From an uncultured Cyclobacteriaceae bacterium (GTDB lineage Bacteria; Bacteroidota; Bacteroidia; Cytophagales; Cyclobacteriaceae), in assembly GCA_937146645.1 (NCBI GenBank), contig CAKZRQ010000017.1, positions 62,001 to 126,000 of the forward strand: a stretch of DNA of 64,000 nucleotides, given 5' to 3'. Below, one piece after another: positions 1 to 9,462 of the stretch. The translations under genes were made by a program, and so were the position numbers. Within the stretch, counting starts at the first letter, position 1. Every line of letters starts with the position of its first letter. The notes beneath the pieces are model-generated. The model searched no databases and had not been told where the DNA came from. It worked only from the letters and a program-made list of their open reading frames with translations.

Positions 1-386
1 TGAAACCAATCCACTTTGACTCCAAAAGAAACTATGCCTAGCTGATTGGAATATCCTACTCCGAGGCTTTGTTGATTGAAGAGCTTACCGCCAAAGCGAC
101 TGATACCAAATCCTATTTGGCCAATCTTGATTGGGATATTACCAGCTAATGAAACCGTTCGGAGTTCTTTTAAGCCGAATCGAGAATCATATCCTACGGA
201 AATACCACTGTCTTCAGTTCTCGCGAGTGAACCAATATTATTAAAATATGACCATGAATCAGGAAGGTTTAATCTGATCGTGCCCATTCCCTGACTTCTA
301 GCTCCTTGAGATTGGGTCGGAAGGTAGCTTTGTCCGAAGGACAAAGAGATACATGAAAAAGTGCAGATGATAAAAAATAACCTCAT
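1..386 (-). CDS. Outer-membrane beta-barrel protein, PorV/PorQ-like (3' part missing)
   Basis: This is a minus-strand reading frame that runs off the left edge, so only about 128 N-terminal residues are visible. It opens with MRLFFII, a hydrophobic stretch and SLSFGQS, which is a typical Bacteroidota signal peptide. Next comes QGARSQGMGTI and a segment about a missing or present 'NNIGSLA', which resembles the N-terminus of PorV/PorQ/UPF0164 barrels (ARxxAMGGA...NPAGLA). The remainder alternates glycine and aromatic residues (ISVGYDSRFGL, IGFGISRFGGKLF) as expected of outer-membrane strands. Family knowledge places such proteins in the outer membrane, some as type IX secretion accessories; that role is an inference here. 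The start at 386 is chosen because it gives the signal peptide; a start at 393 is in another frame. Confidence 0.6.
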   Translation of the reverse strand, partial: MRLFFIICTFSCISLSFGQSYLPTQSQGARSQGMGTIRLNLPDSWSYFNNIGSLARTEDSGISVGYDSRFGLKELRTVSLAGNIPIKIGQIGFGISRFGGKLFNQQSLGVGYSNQLGIVSFGVKVDWF

Positions 387-459
387 CCTCCATCAAAAAA
401 TAAAAAGAGAATTTAGTTATAAAACCTCAAAAAAGAAAGTGTAGTTGAACTTAGAGTAT

Positions 460-1923
460 TTAGAATGGAGCTCTGATGTTCAGAAAGAAATTACTCTCGC
501 CCTGATTATTGAAGGATAATTCAAATCGGAAAACTGCATCGTATAAACCAACCAAATCAACACCAGTTCCATACCCAAATAGGTAAGTGTTGGCTAATCT
601 TGCATTTTCCGGGATATTATTACGGTCTTTGACATAGCCATGATCAAAGTTTGCACTCCAGTACAGCTTAATAGGAATGACTGAAAACTGATCAAGTGGA
701 ATGAGTTTACTGATGTCTAGCTGCCAATCAAGGAACTTCCATCTGAAGCTATTTTTATGCGTATAAAGCTGCTGACCTTCGATTACATTCAATTCATATC
801 CTCGAATGAAATAGGGCTGATAGCCAATACCTCTTACTAATGTATAGGGCTGCGTTTGACTTAAAAACCAATTCGCAGCCAGTCCGGTATTGAAATGGAA
901 TTTGTCATTGATTTTCCAATATTTATTCGCGGTGATGCTTACCTCCACTTCATCTAATTCGTCGACAAAGAAGATTCCATATTTGGTAGCAGAAATCTGA
1001 AGGAATTCCCCATCTGTTGCATATGCCACATTATCTCTTCTGTCATGTCGGAACGAATAGGTAGCAAAAAGATACCTGAGCTTGGTATTATCAGTCTGAA
1101 AATAATCGGGATTCTCAACAAGGACATCAGCACTTATTGTTGTATTGTTATACCCTAGCGTGAAAAAGTGAAAATTGTAGAAACTTCGCCTGTAGGTGTA
1201 GGTCAATGAAGTCAGGAAGTTCTGCCTAAGGACATCCTCATTATCATTAGTGTAGAAGACTTGTCGATTAAATGCCGATCGAATAGGAATAGTCTTCTGT
1301 TCTGCGAAGTTTAGCCGGAATGCTAGTCCATGCTTCTGATTTTTATCGATATAGGGTTTGCTATATCTGAAGTCTAAGGCTCTGGTAAATCCTAATTGAC
1401 CAGCAAATCGGAGCTTTTCATTCCGTCCTCCTACATTTCCATGACTTAATCGAAGGCCGTAATTAACTCTGGAAAAGTCTCTACCCTGGTTGGTCCACCA
1501 TTCGGCAAAGTTTCTATCCGCCAACCTGAAGATGATGGATGGAACTATATACCACCTTTCTCGAACCGTGATTAGAATTTCTACTTCATTTTCGGTGAGG
1601 AAAAGAGGTGATATTTCTACACTCGTAAAGAGCCTTAGATTATAGATCTTTTGTTGATCTGCGATAAGAATCTCTATAAAGGTATTCCAGTCATAGTCAT
1701 AGTTTGTAGTAAAATCAAGTTCTCTGAGGATTATGCTTTTTCGTGTCTTTTCATTCCCGATGACATAGATATTATTTACCCTAACCATCTCAGGGGGATT
1801 GCTGGGAGTAACTATTTCTGGTAAAGCCTCTTCATCCTGTGCAAAAGCCACAGGTTGCCACATTGCCAGGATTAAAAATCCTATCAACCCAATTTTGGTG
1901 ATATGTAGGAAGCTGAGCTTCAA
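460..1923 (-). CDS. Omp85/TamA-like outer-membrane protein with one POTRA domain
   Basis: The 487-residue protein begins with a signal peptide ending near AFAQD (about residue 29). One POTRA-like repeat lies at about residues 48-124 (VNNIYVIGNEKTRKSIILREL then a beta-strand EVEILITVRERW). The rest, from about 145, reads as a surface-antigen barrel of alternating aromatic strands and ends in phenylalanine, as barrels recognised by BamA do. Known relatives insert or assemble outer-membrane proteins or lipoproteins; with one POTRA domain it is smaller than BamA (five) and more like the short Omp85 paralogues common in Bacteroidota. It sits 73 bases upstream of the truncated barrel gene on the same strand and diverges from yidD. 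The family is fairly sure, the exact substrate unknown. Confidence 0.75.
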   Translation of the reverse strand: MKLSFLHITKIGLIGFLILAMWQPVAFAQDEEALPEIVTPSNPPEMVRVNNIYVIGNEKTRKSIILRELDFTTNYDYDWNTFIEILIADQQKIYNLRLFTSVEISPLFLTENEVEILITVRERWYIVPSIIFRLADRNFAEWWTNQGRDFSRVNYGLRLSHGNVGGRNEKLRFAGQLGFTRALDFRYSKPYIDKNQKHGLAFRLNFAEQKTIPIRSAFNRQVFYTNDNEDVLRQNFLTSLTYTYRRSFYNFHFFTLGYNNTTISADVLVENPDYFQTDNTKLRYLFATYSFRHDRRDNVAYATDGEFLQISATKYGIFFVDELDEVEVSITANKYWKINDKFHFNTGLAANWFLSQTQPYTLVRGIGYQPYFIRGYELNVIEGQQLYTHKNSFRWKFLDWQLDISKLIPLDQFSVIPIKLYWSANFDHGYVKDRNNIPENARLANTYLFGYGTGVDLVGLYDAVFRFELSFNNQGESNFFLNIRAPF

Positions 1924-1941
1924 ATTCGAATTCTTTATTTA

Positions 1942-1949
1942 TACTTTTG
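1942..1949 (+). promoter_or_regulatory. Possible -7 promoter element for yidD
   Basis: TACTTTTG matches the Bacteroidota -7 consensus TAnnTTTG and lies 26 bases upstream of the yidD ATG in the divergent spacer. I see no clear -33 TTTG partner, so this is tentative. Confidence 0.35.
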
Positions 1950-1975
1950 TTATACGGTCTCGTTAACTATTCCTA

Positions 1976-2203
1976 ATGACTATCCAATCAGTTTTACGAC
2001 AAGTAGCGATTTTTCCAGTGACGATTTATCAATATCTCATTTCTCCGCTATTTCCCTCCAGCTGTAGGTTCACTCCGACTTGTAGTCAATACATGAAAGA
2101 AGCCATAATGAAGCATGGTGTCTGGAAGGGTGGTAAACTTGGGATTAAGCGTATTTCGAGATGTCATCCTTGGGGCGGACATGGTCATGATCCGGTTCCT
2201 TAA
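1976..2203 (+). CDS. yidD: Membrane protein insertion efficiency factor YidD
   Basis: This 75-residue protein carries the whole YidD signature: an amphipathic N-terminus ([13 protein letters not shown]), the paired-cysteine segment [11 protein letters not shown] at about residues 29-39, a basic stretch and the closing [12 protein letters not shown]. YidD is a small inner-membrane-associated protein that assists YidC in inserting membrane proteins. It is transcribed alone, divergent from the Omp85 gene and convergent with lgt (one base between stop codons). In many bacteria it sits between rnpA and yidC; here it has been separated from them. Confidence 0.93.
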   Translation: MTIQSVLRQVAIFPVTIYQYLISPLFPSSCRFTPTCSQYMKEAIMKHGVWKGGKLGIKRISRCHPWGGHGHDPVP

Positions 2204-2204
2204 A

Positions 2205-3305
2205 TCACACTTCTTCGCCTAAGCCTTTTCTCATTGCTCTTACAATGAGGATAATCCCAATTATTACCAAAGGAATACTCAAGAGCTGCCCCATATTGTA
2301 TTGAAGAGAATCTTCAAACTCTACCTGATTTTCTTTGAAAAACTCCCAAACGAATCGCATTCCAAACACGGTAACTAGAAATATTCCCAGCAAAATTCCT
2401 TCAGGCAATCGAGCTTTGTATTTATACCATAATCCAAAAAGGATCAGAAATATGACAAAATAGGTTATGGACTCGTAGATCTGGGTGGGATATTTTACTC
2501 GACCGACTGTTCTTACTGTGGCCAAATAGAAGCTCCCTTTATCTTCAATTATCAGGTCAAGAGGTGTCTCAGCTGGTTCAGCAAAGTATTGCTTGCTAGA
2601 CTCGAATTTGGTTAGTGCATATTTAAGATCCCTATTTAGAGTGGTTTCCAGATCATCTAGAGAATAGCTGCCTTTATTAATCTCTATAGCAATGTTAACA
2701 GGGACAATCCCATTCCCAGTAAGCTCTCCCTGGCGATCTGCTGGCTTATATGGGTCAATAGAATTTACGGGTACTTTTAAAGAAGAAAGCAATTCCTCGG
2801 TGTGCCACGCATAAACTATCCCAGAATCTGAACCGGAATCCATTCCTCCAATTTCAGAATTCATCAAGTTTCCAAACCGAATGAAGGCTCCTGTCAGAGC
2901 TGTTACAATCACGATCCTATCCACTACCCAGAGATAGTTTTGTCCAGGGGTCTTTTTAGCATAAAGCCAAAGAGCAAAAAGGATTCCTATAGCAGCTCCA
3001 TGGGAAGCAAGCCCGCCTTCCCAGACCTTGAGAATATCTATTGGATTACTGAAATATCTAGCTGGTTCATAGAATAGCACATGACCTAGCCTAGCACCAA
3101 TAATGGTGGCGAGTACCATATAAACCGTCAACCTATCTACGAGCTCAGGCTTATGACCTTCTTTCTTAAAGAAATAGATCATAAACTGCTGAGATACAAT
3201 AAAGCCGGCTGCAAATAAAATACTATACCATGGGGGTCTACTCCATCCAGGAATCACAGAAGGGTCTGGATCCCAAACGAAATAGGATATTATGAATTCA
3301 AGCAT
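2205..3305 (-). CDS. lgt: Prolipoprotein diacylglyceryl transferase with internal insertion
   Basis: Lgt transfers diacylglycerol from phosphatidylglycerol to the lipobox cysteine of prolipoproteins in the inner membrane. Supporting motifs are GARLGHVLFYE (about residues 70-80), EGGLASHGAAIG (about 95-106) and the signature RFGNLMNSEIGG (about 143-154), with YPTQIYES resuming the family pattern near 269. Several hydrophobic helices are evident on both sides. At 366 residues it is longer than the roughly 290-residue E. coli enzyme: about 85-110 extra residues lie between NSEIGG and YPTQIYE, in the region that faces the periplasm. The next gene upstream, nadE, ends 5 bases away. Many predicted lipoproteins in this window would be its substrates. 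Confidence 0.93.
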   Translation of the reverse strand: MLEFIISYFVWDPDPSVIPGWSRPPWYSILFAAGFIVSQQFMIYFFKKEGHKPELVDRLTVYMVLATIIGARLGHVLFYEPARYFSNPIDILKVWEGGLASHGAAIGILFALWLYAKKTPGQNYLWVVDRIVIVTALTGAFIRFGNLMNSEIGGMDSGSDSGIVYAWHTEELLSSLKVPVNSIDPYKPADRQGELTGNGIVPVNIAIEINKGSYSLDDLETTLNRDLKYALTKFESSKQYFAEPAETPLDLIIEDKGSFYLATVRTVGRVKYPTQIYESITYFVIFLILFGLWYKYKARLPEGILLGIFLVTVFGMRFVWEFFKENQVEFEDSLQYNMGQLLSIPLVIIGIILIVRAMRKGLGEEV

Positions 3306-3310
3306 GCTGT

Positions 3311-5143
3311 TTAGTTGAAATTTTCGAGTTCATTTAGTTCCTCCACATAACCAGCGGAAAGAATGGGGAATCGATACCATGTCTTTGGATCGACATTGAA
3401 CTCATCCAGGTGAAATGATGGAGCAAGCCTTTCCCGCTTCCATTGATTTCTAGCCCAAAGTTGGTAGAATTTTTTGATATATCCCTTTAATGTTTCTGTG
3501 TCGATAGTTAATTCTTCTTTCAGAATCAGATATACGTCAATGGGTGATTTTTGATCTCGAATAGCGAGTTTTTCTATTTCTAGTAAAACCGGATAGGGCA
3601 TGAGGTCTTTTTCATCGGTTTGAGTGCTTTCTAGTGGTCTTAACTCTGCAGTAGGCTGCAATGAGTTCACTCTGGCTAGGCCAGACTGGCCAAGGTTCTT
3701 TTCGGCCCAATTGAGCCAATGGATGATAAAATCCTTACTAACTGCCGCAATAGGAGAGATGCTTCCACTGGTGTCACCATCCATGGTAGTATATCCTACA
3801 TCTCCTTCGCTTCTGTTTGAAGTGGCCATTAGAAGGGCATTATTCAGGTTTGACAGCATCCAAATGATGGGTGATCTGGCTCGCGCCTGAATATTTTGAA
3901 GGGTTATGTCATCCTGTTCCCATGTAAGCTCACGACCAATCGCATTTTCGATTTTATTTCGATAAGAATTTACCTCCTCATCTATCTCCCAATGATAAAA
4001 TCTGGCCCCTATACTTTCTGCCAATTCTTTCGCACTTAAAAAGGTGTCATCAGAAGAATTCTTAGTTCCCTGATAAGCAGTGGTCAAGAGTTTATTCACT
4101 ATTTGCTTTTCTGAATCAAAAGACCCCTTTAAACCTGCTTTTGCTAAAAACTTTTCCTGCCCAAGTTCAGCAATTCCTCTTTTTACCATTTCGGAAACCA
4201 GAATGGCGCAGGTGGAGGAATCTGCTCCACCACTTAAAGAAAGTACAAAGCCGGTACTTCGACTTTTTCGCATGTAATCAAAAATTGCTAAAGCTGCAGC
4301 TTGTACAAATTCTTCTTCTTTCGGATTTACAGGTGCTTGTTTTTGTTCCTTGGGAGCAAGTTCGAAATATGTGGTAACAACATCTTTAAATGATAAAAGA
4401 GGAGATCGTCCAAGAATTTCGCCTTTATTAGCCAACATGCTCTCGCCATCAAAAATCATCCTGCCAGATTCATTTCCAAGGAGGTTTACATAGCAATAAA
4501 AACAATCAAAAATCTCTGAGCTTTCTTTCATCAAGTCAATTCTCTCTTGGGTTTTTCCCATGGCAAAATGACTAGCACTAGGATTCAAGATTAAATCAAC
4601 CTTACGATCTTTCAGTCGATAACCTGGACGCGCTTTTCCCCTCCATGCGTCTTCACATATCTCAAAACCATATTTAATTCCTTTAAGCTGAAAAATTTGA
4701 TCTCCAAATGGGATCTTTTTTCCAAAAAAATCAAACTGGGTAAGTTCTCTACACGGCCATGGAGTAAACCACCGGAATTCATAATGGACTCCATCGATGG
4801 CCATGAACTGCTTGGGAACAAAGCCGATGAGCTCTCCATTTTCTATAACTGCAACAGTGTTATATACCTTGTTTGAGATTCTGACCGGTAATCCAACAGC
4901 GACAGTTAACCCTATGGTATGAGGAATAAGGGTTTTTAGCTTTTCCAGGGACTTAGCAGGATACCAATGACTCAAGAATAAATCTTCACTTCCATACCCA
5001 CATATAGACAGCTCAGGGAAGCAAGCAAAATCAGCTCCTTCTTCTTTAGCCTCATTTATCCCGGCAATAATCCTCGCCAAATTTCCTTCCCAATCCAAAG
5101 GAGTTTGGTTGACAGAGATAGCTGCTATTTTTAGATTTTTCAT
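3311..5143 (-). CDS. nadE: Glutamine-dependent NAD+ synthetase
   Basis: The enzyme amidates nicotinic acid adenine dinucleotide to NAD+ with glutamine as ammonia donor, the last step of NAD synthesis. It is the two-domain form (610 residues). The N-terminal nitrilase-fold glutaminase has the catalytic Glu in FPELSICGYG (E44), a Lys in FVPKQF and the Cys in GFEICEDAW (about 162). The C-terminal synthetase has the ATP-binding P-loop SGGADSS near residue 300 and downstream NRSEGDVGYTTMDGD. It follows rnc (35 bases) and precedes lgt on the same strand, so a run from acpP to lgt may be partly co-transcribed. Confidence 0.95.
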   Translation of the reverse strand: MKNLKIAAISVNQTPLDWEGNLARIIAGINEAKEEGADFACFPELSICGYGSEDLFLSHWYPAKSLEKLKTLIPHTIGLTVAVGLPVRISNKVYNTVAVIENGELIGFVPKQFMAIDGVHYEFRWFTPWPCRELTQFDFFGKKIPFGDQIFQLKGIKYGFEICEDAWRGKARPGYRLKDRKVDLILNPSASHFAMGKTQERIDLMKESSEIFDCFYCYVNLLGNESGRMIFDGESMLANKGEILGRSPLLSFKDVVTTYFELAPKEQKQAPVNPKEEEFVQAAALAIFDYMRKSRSTGFVLSLSGGADSSTCAILVSEMVKRGIAELGQEKFLAKAGLKGSFDSEKQIVNKLLTTAYQGTKNSSDDTFLSAKELAESIGARFYHWEIDEEVNSYRNKIENAIGRELTWEQDDITLQNIQARARSPIIWMLSNLNNALLMATSNRSEGDVGYTTMDGDTSGSISPIAAVSKDFIIHWLNWAEKNLGQSGLARVNSLQPTAELRPLESTQTDEKDLMPYPVLLEIEKLAIRDQKSPIDVYLILKEELTIDTETLKGYIKKFYQLWARNQWKRERLAPSFHLDEFNVDPKTWYRFPILSAGYVEELNELENFN

Positions 5144-5178
5144 CGGGGTGATATTGAATGCGAAATTATCCTTTAAGA

Positions 5179-5913
5179 CTAAATATTCAGCACTTTACAT
5201 GCATTTTCGCATGCCTCTTGCTCAGCCTTCTTTTTGTTCGGGCCCTTGCCTTGAGAAATTTCTTTTTGATCGATTTCCAAACTTATCGTGAACTCTTTGA
5301 AACGTTGATTTCCACTGACGTTCATAAGCTTAAATTCGACGTTTTTACCTTCTTTTTGTGACCACTCAATTATCTTACTTTTGTAATTCACTGTGGTCTT
5401 GATCGCCTCATCAATATCTATGTGAATCAAAAGCCTCTCGAGAATATATTTTTTGCTAAATGCGTATCCTCGATCCAGGTATACCGCTCCAATCAATGCT
5501 TCGAGCATATCCCCATAAAGAGATTTTCCCTGAATCAGATTTCGACCATCTAATTCTTCAGTGAATATTTTTTTGAGACCTACCTTAATTCCAACCTCAT
5601 GTAAGGTCTCTCTGTTTACGATTTTGGACCTTGTTTCGGTTAGGAAACCTTCATTGCGGTATGGGTATTTTATGTAGAGGTAATCAGCGACTACAGAGCC
5701 TAGGACTGCATCACCAAGAAATTCTAATCTTTCGTTTGAAATGGCCACACCTTTCGCATTTGAATCTCCTAATCCGGCGGGTGTAAGGGCAAGTCGATAC
5801 AGGGATAAACTTAAAGGCTTGCTTCCAGTCATCATTTTGACGTTGGAGGCAAGCCTTTTGTCTTTTTTGTTGAAAAATATCTTCTGAACTCCGAGTCTTT
5901 GAAAAATGCTCAA
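5179..5913 (-). CDS. rnc: Ribonuclease III
   Basis: RNase III cuts double-stranded RNA during rRNA maturation and mRNA turnover. The signature NERLEFLGDAVL is at residues 60-71 and the second metal-site segment GDMLEALIGAVYLDRG at about 134-149. A double-stranded-RNA-binding domain fills about 175-244 (KSKIIEWSQKEGK ... KKKAEQEACENA). The length of 244 residues is normal. The stop of fabF is 8 bases upstream, giving the acpP-fabF-rnc order frequent in Bacteroidota. Confidence 0.95.
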   Translation of the reverse strand: MSIFQRLGVQKIFFNKKDKRLASNVKMMTGSKPLSLSLYRLALTPAGLGDSNAKGVAISNERLEFLGDAVLGSVVADYLYIKYPYRNEGFLTETRSKIVNRETLHEVGIKVGLKKIFTEELDGRNLIQGKSLYGDMLEALIGAVYLDRGYAFSKKYILERLLIHIDIDEAIKTTVNYKSKIIEWSQKEGKNVEFKLMNVSGNQRFKEFTISLEIDQKEISQGKGPNKKKAEQEACENACKVLNI

Positions 5914-5921
5914 AATTCAGT

Positions 5922-7172
5922 TTAGCTATGTTTTTTGAAGATTACGGAACAGTTGTGTCCACCAAATCCAAAGGTGTTGCTTAATGCATAATTTAAATCT
6001 CTCTTCTGCGCTTTGTTAAACGTTAAGTTTAGCTCAGGATCAAGATTTTCATCATCTGTGAAATGATTAATAGTCGGTGGCACAAGGCCATCCTGTAAAG
6101 CAAAAATACTCGCGAGAGCTTCCACAGCTCCTGCGGCACCGAGCAAGTGACCAGTCATAGACTTGGTACTACTTATATTTAGTTTGTAAGCATGCTCTCC
6201 AAAGACATTTTGGATTGCTTTAGTTTCGCTCACATCCCCAAGCGGAGTAGAAGTACCATGAACATTGATGTAATCAATTGCATCAGGACTCAATCCAGCA
6301 TCTTCTAATGCTAATTTCATTACACTACTCGCCCCAAGTCCTTCAGGGTGTGGAGCTGTCATGTGATATGCATCGGCAGACATTCCACCACCTACAATTT
6401 CTGCGTAGATTTTGGCACCTCTTGCGACAGCATGATCATATTCTTCGAGGATCAATGCTCCAGCACCTTCACCCAGTACGAAACCGTCTCTGTCCTTGTC
6501 AAAAGGCCTTGAAGCCGTTTCAGGTGAATCGTTTCTTTGGGATAAGGCTTTCATAGCATTAAATCCGCCTATCCCTGCCTCAGTCACAGCTGCTTCAGAA
6601 CCACCACTGATAAAAATATCAGCTTTGCCTAATCTGATGTAATTAAAGGCATCTATCAATGCATTAGTGGCAGAAGCACAAGCGGAAACTGTTACGAAGT
6701 TTGGTCCTCTAAAACCATACTTAATGGAAATAAATCCTGCGCTTATATCAGCAATCATTTTAGGGATGAAAAACGGATTGAATCTTGGATGACCATCTCC
6801 ATTGGCGAAGCCAGTGACTTCATCCTGGAAGGTCCTCAATCCACCGATTCCCGATCCCCAAATAACTCCTGCCCTTGACAGATCTATTTTTTCTAGATCA
6901 AGCCCAGAGTCTTTCATGGCCTCTTCCACGGTAACCATGGCGTATTGCGTGAAAGGATCCATTTTTCGGGCTTCCTTTCTGTCAATGAAATCCTGGACGT
7001 TGAAATTCTTTACCTCACAGGCAAATTGGGTTTTAAAAAGTGACGCATCAAAGTGAGTAATAGGGGCAGCACCACTTACACCACTAACCAACGCCTTCCT
7101 GAAATCTTCAGAGGAATTGCCTATTGGTGTAAGTGCACCGGTTCCCGTTACTACAACTCTTTTTAAATTCAT
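5922..7172 (-). CDS. fabF: 3-oxoacyl-ACP synthase II
   Basis: FabF condenses malonyl-ACP with acyl-ACP in fatty acid elongation. The Cys-His-His triad is visible: the nucleophile in VSACASATNAL (about residue 165), then VHGTSTPLGD (about 305) and GHLLGAAGAVEA (about 342). The C-terminal NTFGFGGHNCSVIF is also conserved. At 416 residues it has the family's usual size. It is 19 bases downstream of acpP, whose product carries its substrates, and 8 bases upstream of rnc. Confidence 0.96.
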   Translation of the reverse strand: MNLKRVVVTGTGALTPIGNSSEDFRKALVSGVSGAAPITHFDASLFKTQFACEVKNFNVQDFIDRKEARKMDPFTQYAMVTVEEAMKDSGLDLEKIDLSRAGVIWGSGIGGLRTFQDEVTGFANGDGHPRFNPFFIPKMIADISAGFISIKYGFRGPNFVTVSACASATNALIDAFNYIRLGKADIFISGGSEAAVTEAGIGGFNAMKALSQRNDSPETASRPFDKDRDGFVLGEGAGALILEEYDHAVARGAKIYAEIVGGGMSADAYHMTAPHPEGLGASSVMKLALEDAGLSPDAIDYINVHGTSTPLGDVSETKAIQNVFGEHAYKLNISSTKSMTGHLLGAAGAVEALASIFALQDGLVPPTINHFTDDENLDPELNLTFNKAQKRDLNYALSNTFGFGGHNCSVIFKKHS

Positions 7173-7191
7173 AAAATGAATTTATCAGTTC

Positions 7192-7428
7192 TTATTTTAC
7201 GTTCGCTTCAAGGTAAGATACAGCTTGACCTACTGTACCGATTTGCTCTGCCTGATCATCTGGGATGGAAAGGTTGAACTCTTTTTCAAATTCCATGATC
7301 AATTCTACAGTGTCAAGAGAGTCAGCTCCCAAATCGTTGGTAAAGCTTGCTTCCATAGTTACTTCAGACTCTTCTACGCCTAGTTTGTCAACAATAATGG
7401 CTTTTACTTTTTCTGCAATTTCAGACAT
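7192..7428 (-). CDS. acpP: Acyl carrier protein
   Basis: This 78-residue acidic helical protein carries the phosphopantetheine attachment site [10 protein letters not shown], with the modified serine at S37. It shuttles acyl chains in fatty acid synthesis and is the first gene of acpP-fabF-rnc. The upstream 150-base spacer is shared with the divergent IPExxxVDY gene and must hold both promoters. Confidence 0.97.
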   Translation of the reverse strand: MSEIAEKVKAIIVDKLGVEESEVTMEASFTNDLGADSLDTVELIMEFEKEFNLSIPDDQAEQIGTVGQAVSYLEANVK

Positions 7429-7550
7429 TTTATGATCAGTTTATTGATTAATACTGCACAAAGAAATGTATTTAATAGCTAATTGACAAAATATTGATTC
7501 AAGTTAATTTTAGGGCTTGTTTTAGCGCTCTCGAGAACGGTTTTAATTTT

Positions 7551-7558
7551 TAACTTTG
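7551..7558 (+). promoter_or_regulatory. Possible -7 promoter element for the IPExxxVDY-pyk pair
   Basis: TAACTTTG is an exact match to TAnnTTTG and lies 20 bases upstream of the ATG at 7579, in the acpP divergent spacer. A -33 element is not obvious. Confidence 0.4.
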
Positions 7559-7578
7559 CATTTCATGCTTCTTCCCCA

Positions 7579-8007
7579 ATGAAGAAAACCAAACTACTTG
7601 TAGAGCATTCATACGATTTTGATCTTCTGGGCTTCGTGGCTCCTATTAAGGATTATAAGCTCGCCTGGATAATTAATAAGAGTCTGGGGATAGACCTGGA
7701 AAAAGAGGATGATCTGGAAATTGAGTTTCTTAAAGCACCAATTCTAAAAATCTCTCAATATTTCCTTTCTTTGCCCTTCGGATATGTGCAGCTATTAAGG
7801 AATAAGTCTTTAACTTCTGCTGAGCAAATCTCATATTTGATCCCTGAATTGAAGAATGTGGATTTCTTTTTAATCATCCAGGATGAAACCACAGAACTTA
7901 CAGCAGATCTTTTTCTGGAGCATCTTTCAGGGGAACCACATATTCAAAATGTGATCAAATTAGATGTGAATAAGATTAAGTCGAGAGAGAACCTTTTAAC
8001 CTATTAA
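7579..8007 (+). CDS. IPExxxVDY family protein
   Basis: This 142-residue protein of unknown function has the motif IPELKNVDF at residues 88-96, matching the family signature IPExxxVDY with Phe in place of the final Tyr. No signal peptide or membrane segment is seen, so it is probably cytosolic. In Bacteroidota this family is regularly placed directly upstream of pyk, as here (8 bases apart), and often next to acpP/fabF/rnc. That suggests a link to glycolysis or lipid metabolism, but I can assign no activity. Confidence 0.8.
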   Translation: MKKTKLLVEHSYDFDLLGFVAPIKDYKLAWIINKSLGIDLEKEDDLEIEFLKAPILKISQYFLSLPFGYVQLLRNKSLTSAEQISYLIPELKNVDFFLIIQDETTELTADLFLEHLSGEPHIQNVIKLDVNKIKSRENLLTY

Positions 8008-8015
8008 ATTAACCT

Positions 8016-9446
8016 ATGAACCCGATCGTTTTTAATAAAACAAAGATACTTGCTACCATTGGTCCAGCCTCTAATAACCTGGATATGATTAAGAACCTCG
8101 CAATGGCAGGTGCAGATGTGTTCAGATTAAATTTTTCACATGGGACCCATGATATTCATGAAGAGGTAGTTGGATTTATAAGAAAGATAAACAAGGACAA
8201 TGGTTTGAATCTGGGAATCCTTCAAGATCTGCAGGGTCCAAAGATTCGGGTAGGAGAGGTTGAAAATAATGGTGTGGAGATCGTGCCTGGCCAGAAAATT
8301 ACTATTACCAATGAGCCTCTCTTAGGAACTAGTCACTTGGTGAGTACCGTTTATCAGAATCTGCCTCAGGATGTAGTGCCTGGAGATAGAATACTTATTG
8401 ACGATGGTAACCTAGAGCTTTCAGTTTTGGATACCGATGGAAAAAATGTGAATTGCACGGTAATCCATGGCGGTATTTTAAAGTCCAGAAAGGGTATAAA
8501 CCTTCCAAATACCAAAGTAAGTGCTCCTTCGCTTACAGAAAAAGACATCAAAGATCTTGAGTTTGGCTTATCTATGGATGTGGATTGGATAGCCTTATCT
8601 TTCGTGCGTTCAGCGGAAGATATTCTTGATTTAAGAGATAGAATAAAAAAAGCTGGCAAGGATTGTAAAATTGTCGCTAAAATCGAAAAACCAGAAGCAC
8701 TTGAGAATATCGACGCTATTATTGAGGCAACTGATGCGATAATGGTCGCAAGAGGTGATTTGGGTGTGGAAGTTCCTCAGGAAATTGTTCCGCTTTGGCA
8801 GAAAAAAATGGTGGAGAAGTGTAAGCTTGCCTGCAAGCCAGTAATTATTGCTACTCAGATGATGGAGAGTATGATTACTAATCCTCGTCCTACAAGAGCT
8901 GAGACTAATGATGTAGCCAATGCTGTTTTGGACGGGGCAGATGCGGTAATGCTTTCTGCAGAAACAGCTTCCGGTAATTATCCGGTAAATGCTGTAAAGG
9001 CAATGACTAGTATTATTTCTTACCTCGAGGATAATGCAGAAATCTATAATCATCTCTATAAGATTCCAGAGTCTGATGAAACTTTCCTCAGTAATAACTT
9101 GATCCTAATGGCATCAAGGCTTTCCAGGAATGTAAAAGCAAAAGCAATTGTAGGAATTACTTCGTCAGGATTCACAGGATTTAGAATTGCATCCCATAGA
9201 CCCTTCGCTAATATCTTCATATTCACCAGAAATGAAAAGCTACTCACTCAAATGAGCTTGGTATGGGGGGTAAGAGCCTATTTCTATGAAAATCAAGTGA
9301 GTACAGACGCCACTTTTACAGATATAGAAAACACACTGAAGAAAGATGGACACATCAATAGTGGTGACATTATTATTAATACGGCGAGTATGCCTCTGAA
9401 ACAAAAAGGCAGGACCAACATGTTGAAAATTCATATTGCAAGCTAA
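8016..9446 (+). CDS. pyk: Pyruvate kinase
   Basis: Pyruvate kinase transfers phosphate from phosphoenolpyruvate to ADP, the last step of glycolysis. Seen are the N-terminal KILATIGPAS and FRLNFSHG, the catalytic-lysine segment AKIEKPEALENID (about residue 222) followed by MVARGDLGVEVP, and the signature TQMMESMITNPRPTRAE. A C-terminal allosteric domain follows and the length of 476 is usual. It is co-oriented with the IPExxxVDY gene and is followed by a strong terminator hairpin. Confidence 0.97.
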   Translation: MNPIVFNKTKILATIGPASNNLDMIKNLAMAGADVFRLNFSHGTHDIHEEVVGFIRKINKDNGLNLGILQDLQGPKIRVGEVENNGVEIVPGQKITITNEPLLGTSHLVSTVYQNLPQDVVPGDRILIDDGNLELSVLDTDGKNVNCTVIHGGILKSRKGINLPNTKVSAPSLTEKDIKDLEFGLSMDVDWIALSFVRSAEDILDLRDRIKKAGKDCKIVAKIEKPEALENIDAIIEATDAIMVARGDLGVEVPQEIVPLWQKKMVEKCKLACKPVIIATQMMESMITNPRPTRAETNDVANAVLDGADAVMLSAETASGNYPVNAVKAMTSIISYLEDNAEIYNHLYKIPESDETFLSNNLILMASRLSRNVKAKAIVGITSSGFTGFRIASHRPFANIFIFTRNEKLLTQMSLVWGVRAYFYENQVSTDATFTDIENTLKKDGHINSGDIIINTASMPLKQKGRTNMLKIHIAS

Positions 9447-9462
9447 ACCGCTTGAAACAATT

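Noticed and set aside
7501-7578. A full -33/-7 promoter before the IPExxxVDY gene
   Set aside because: Only the -7 element is convincing; the nearest TTG is too far upstream, so only the -7 site was recorded.
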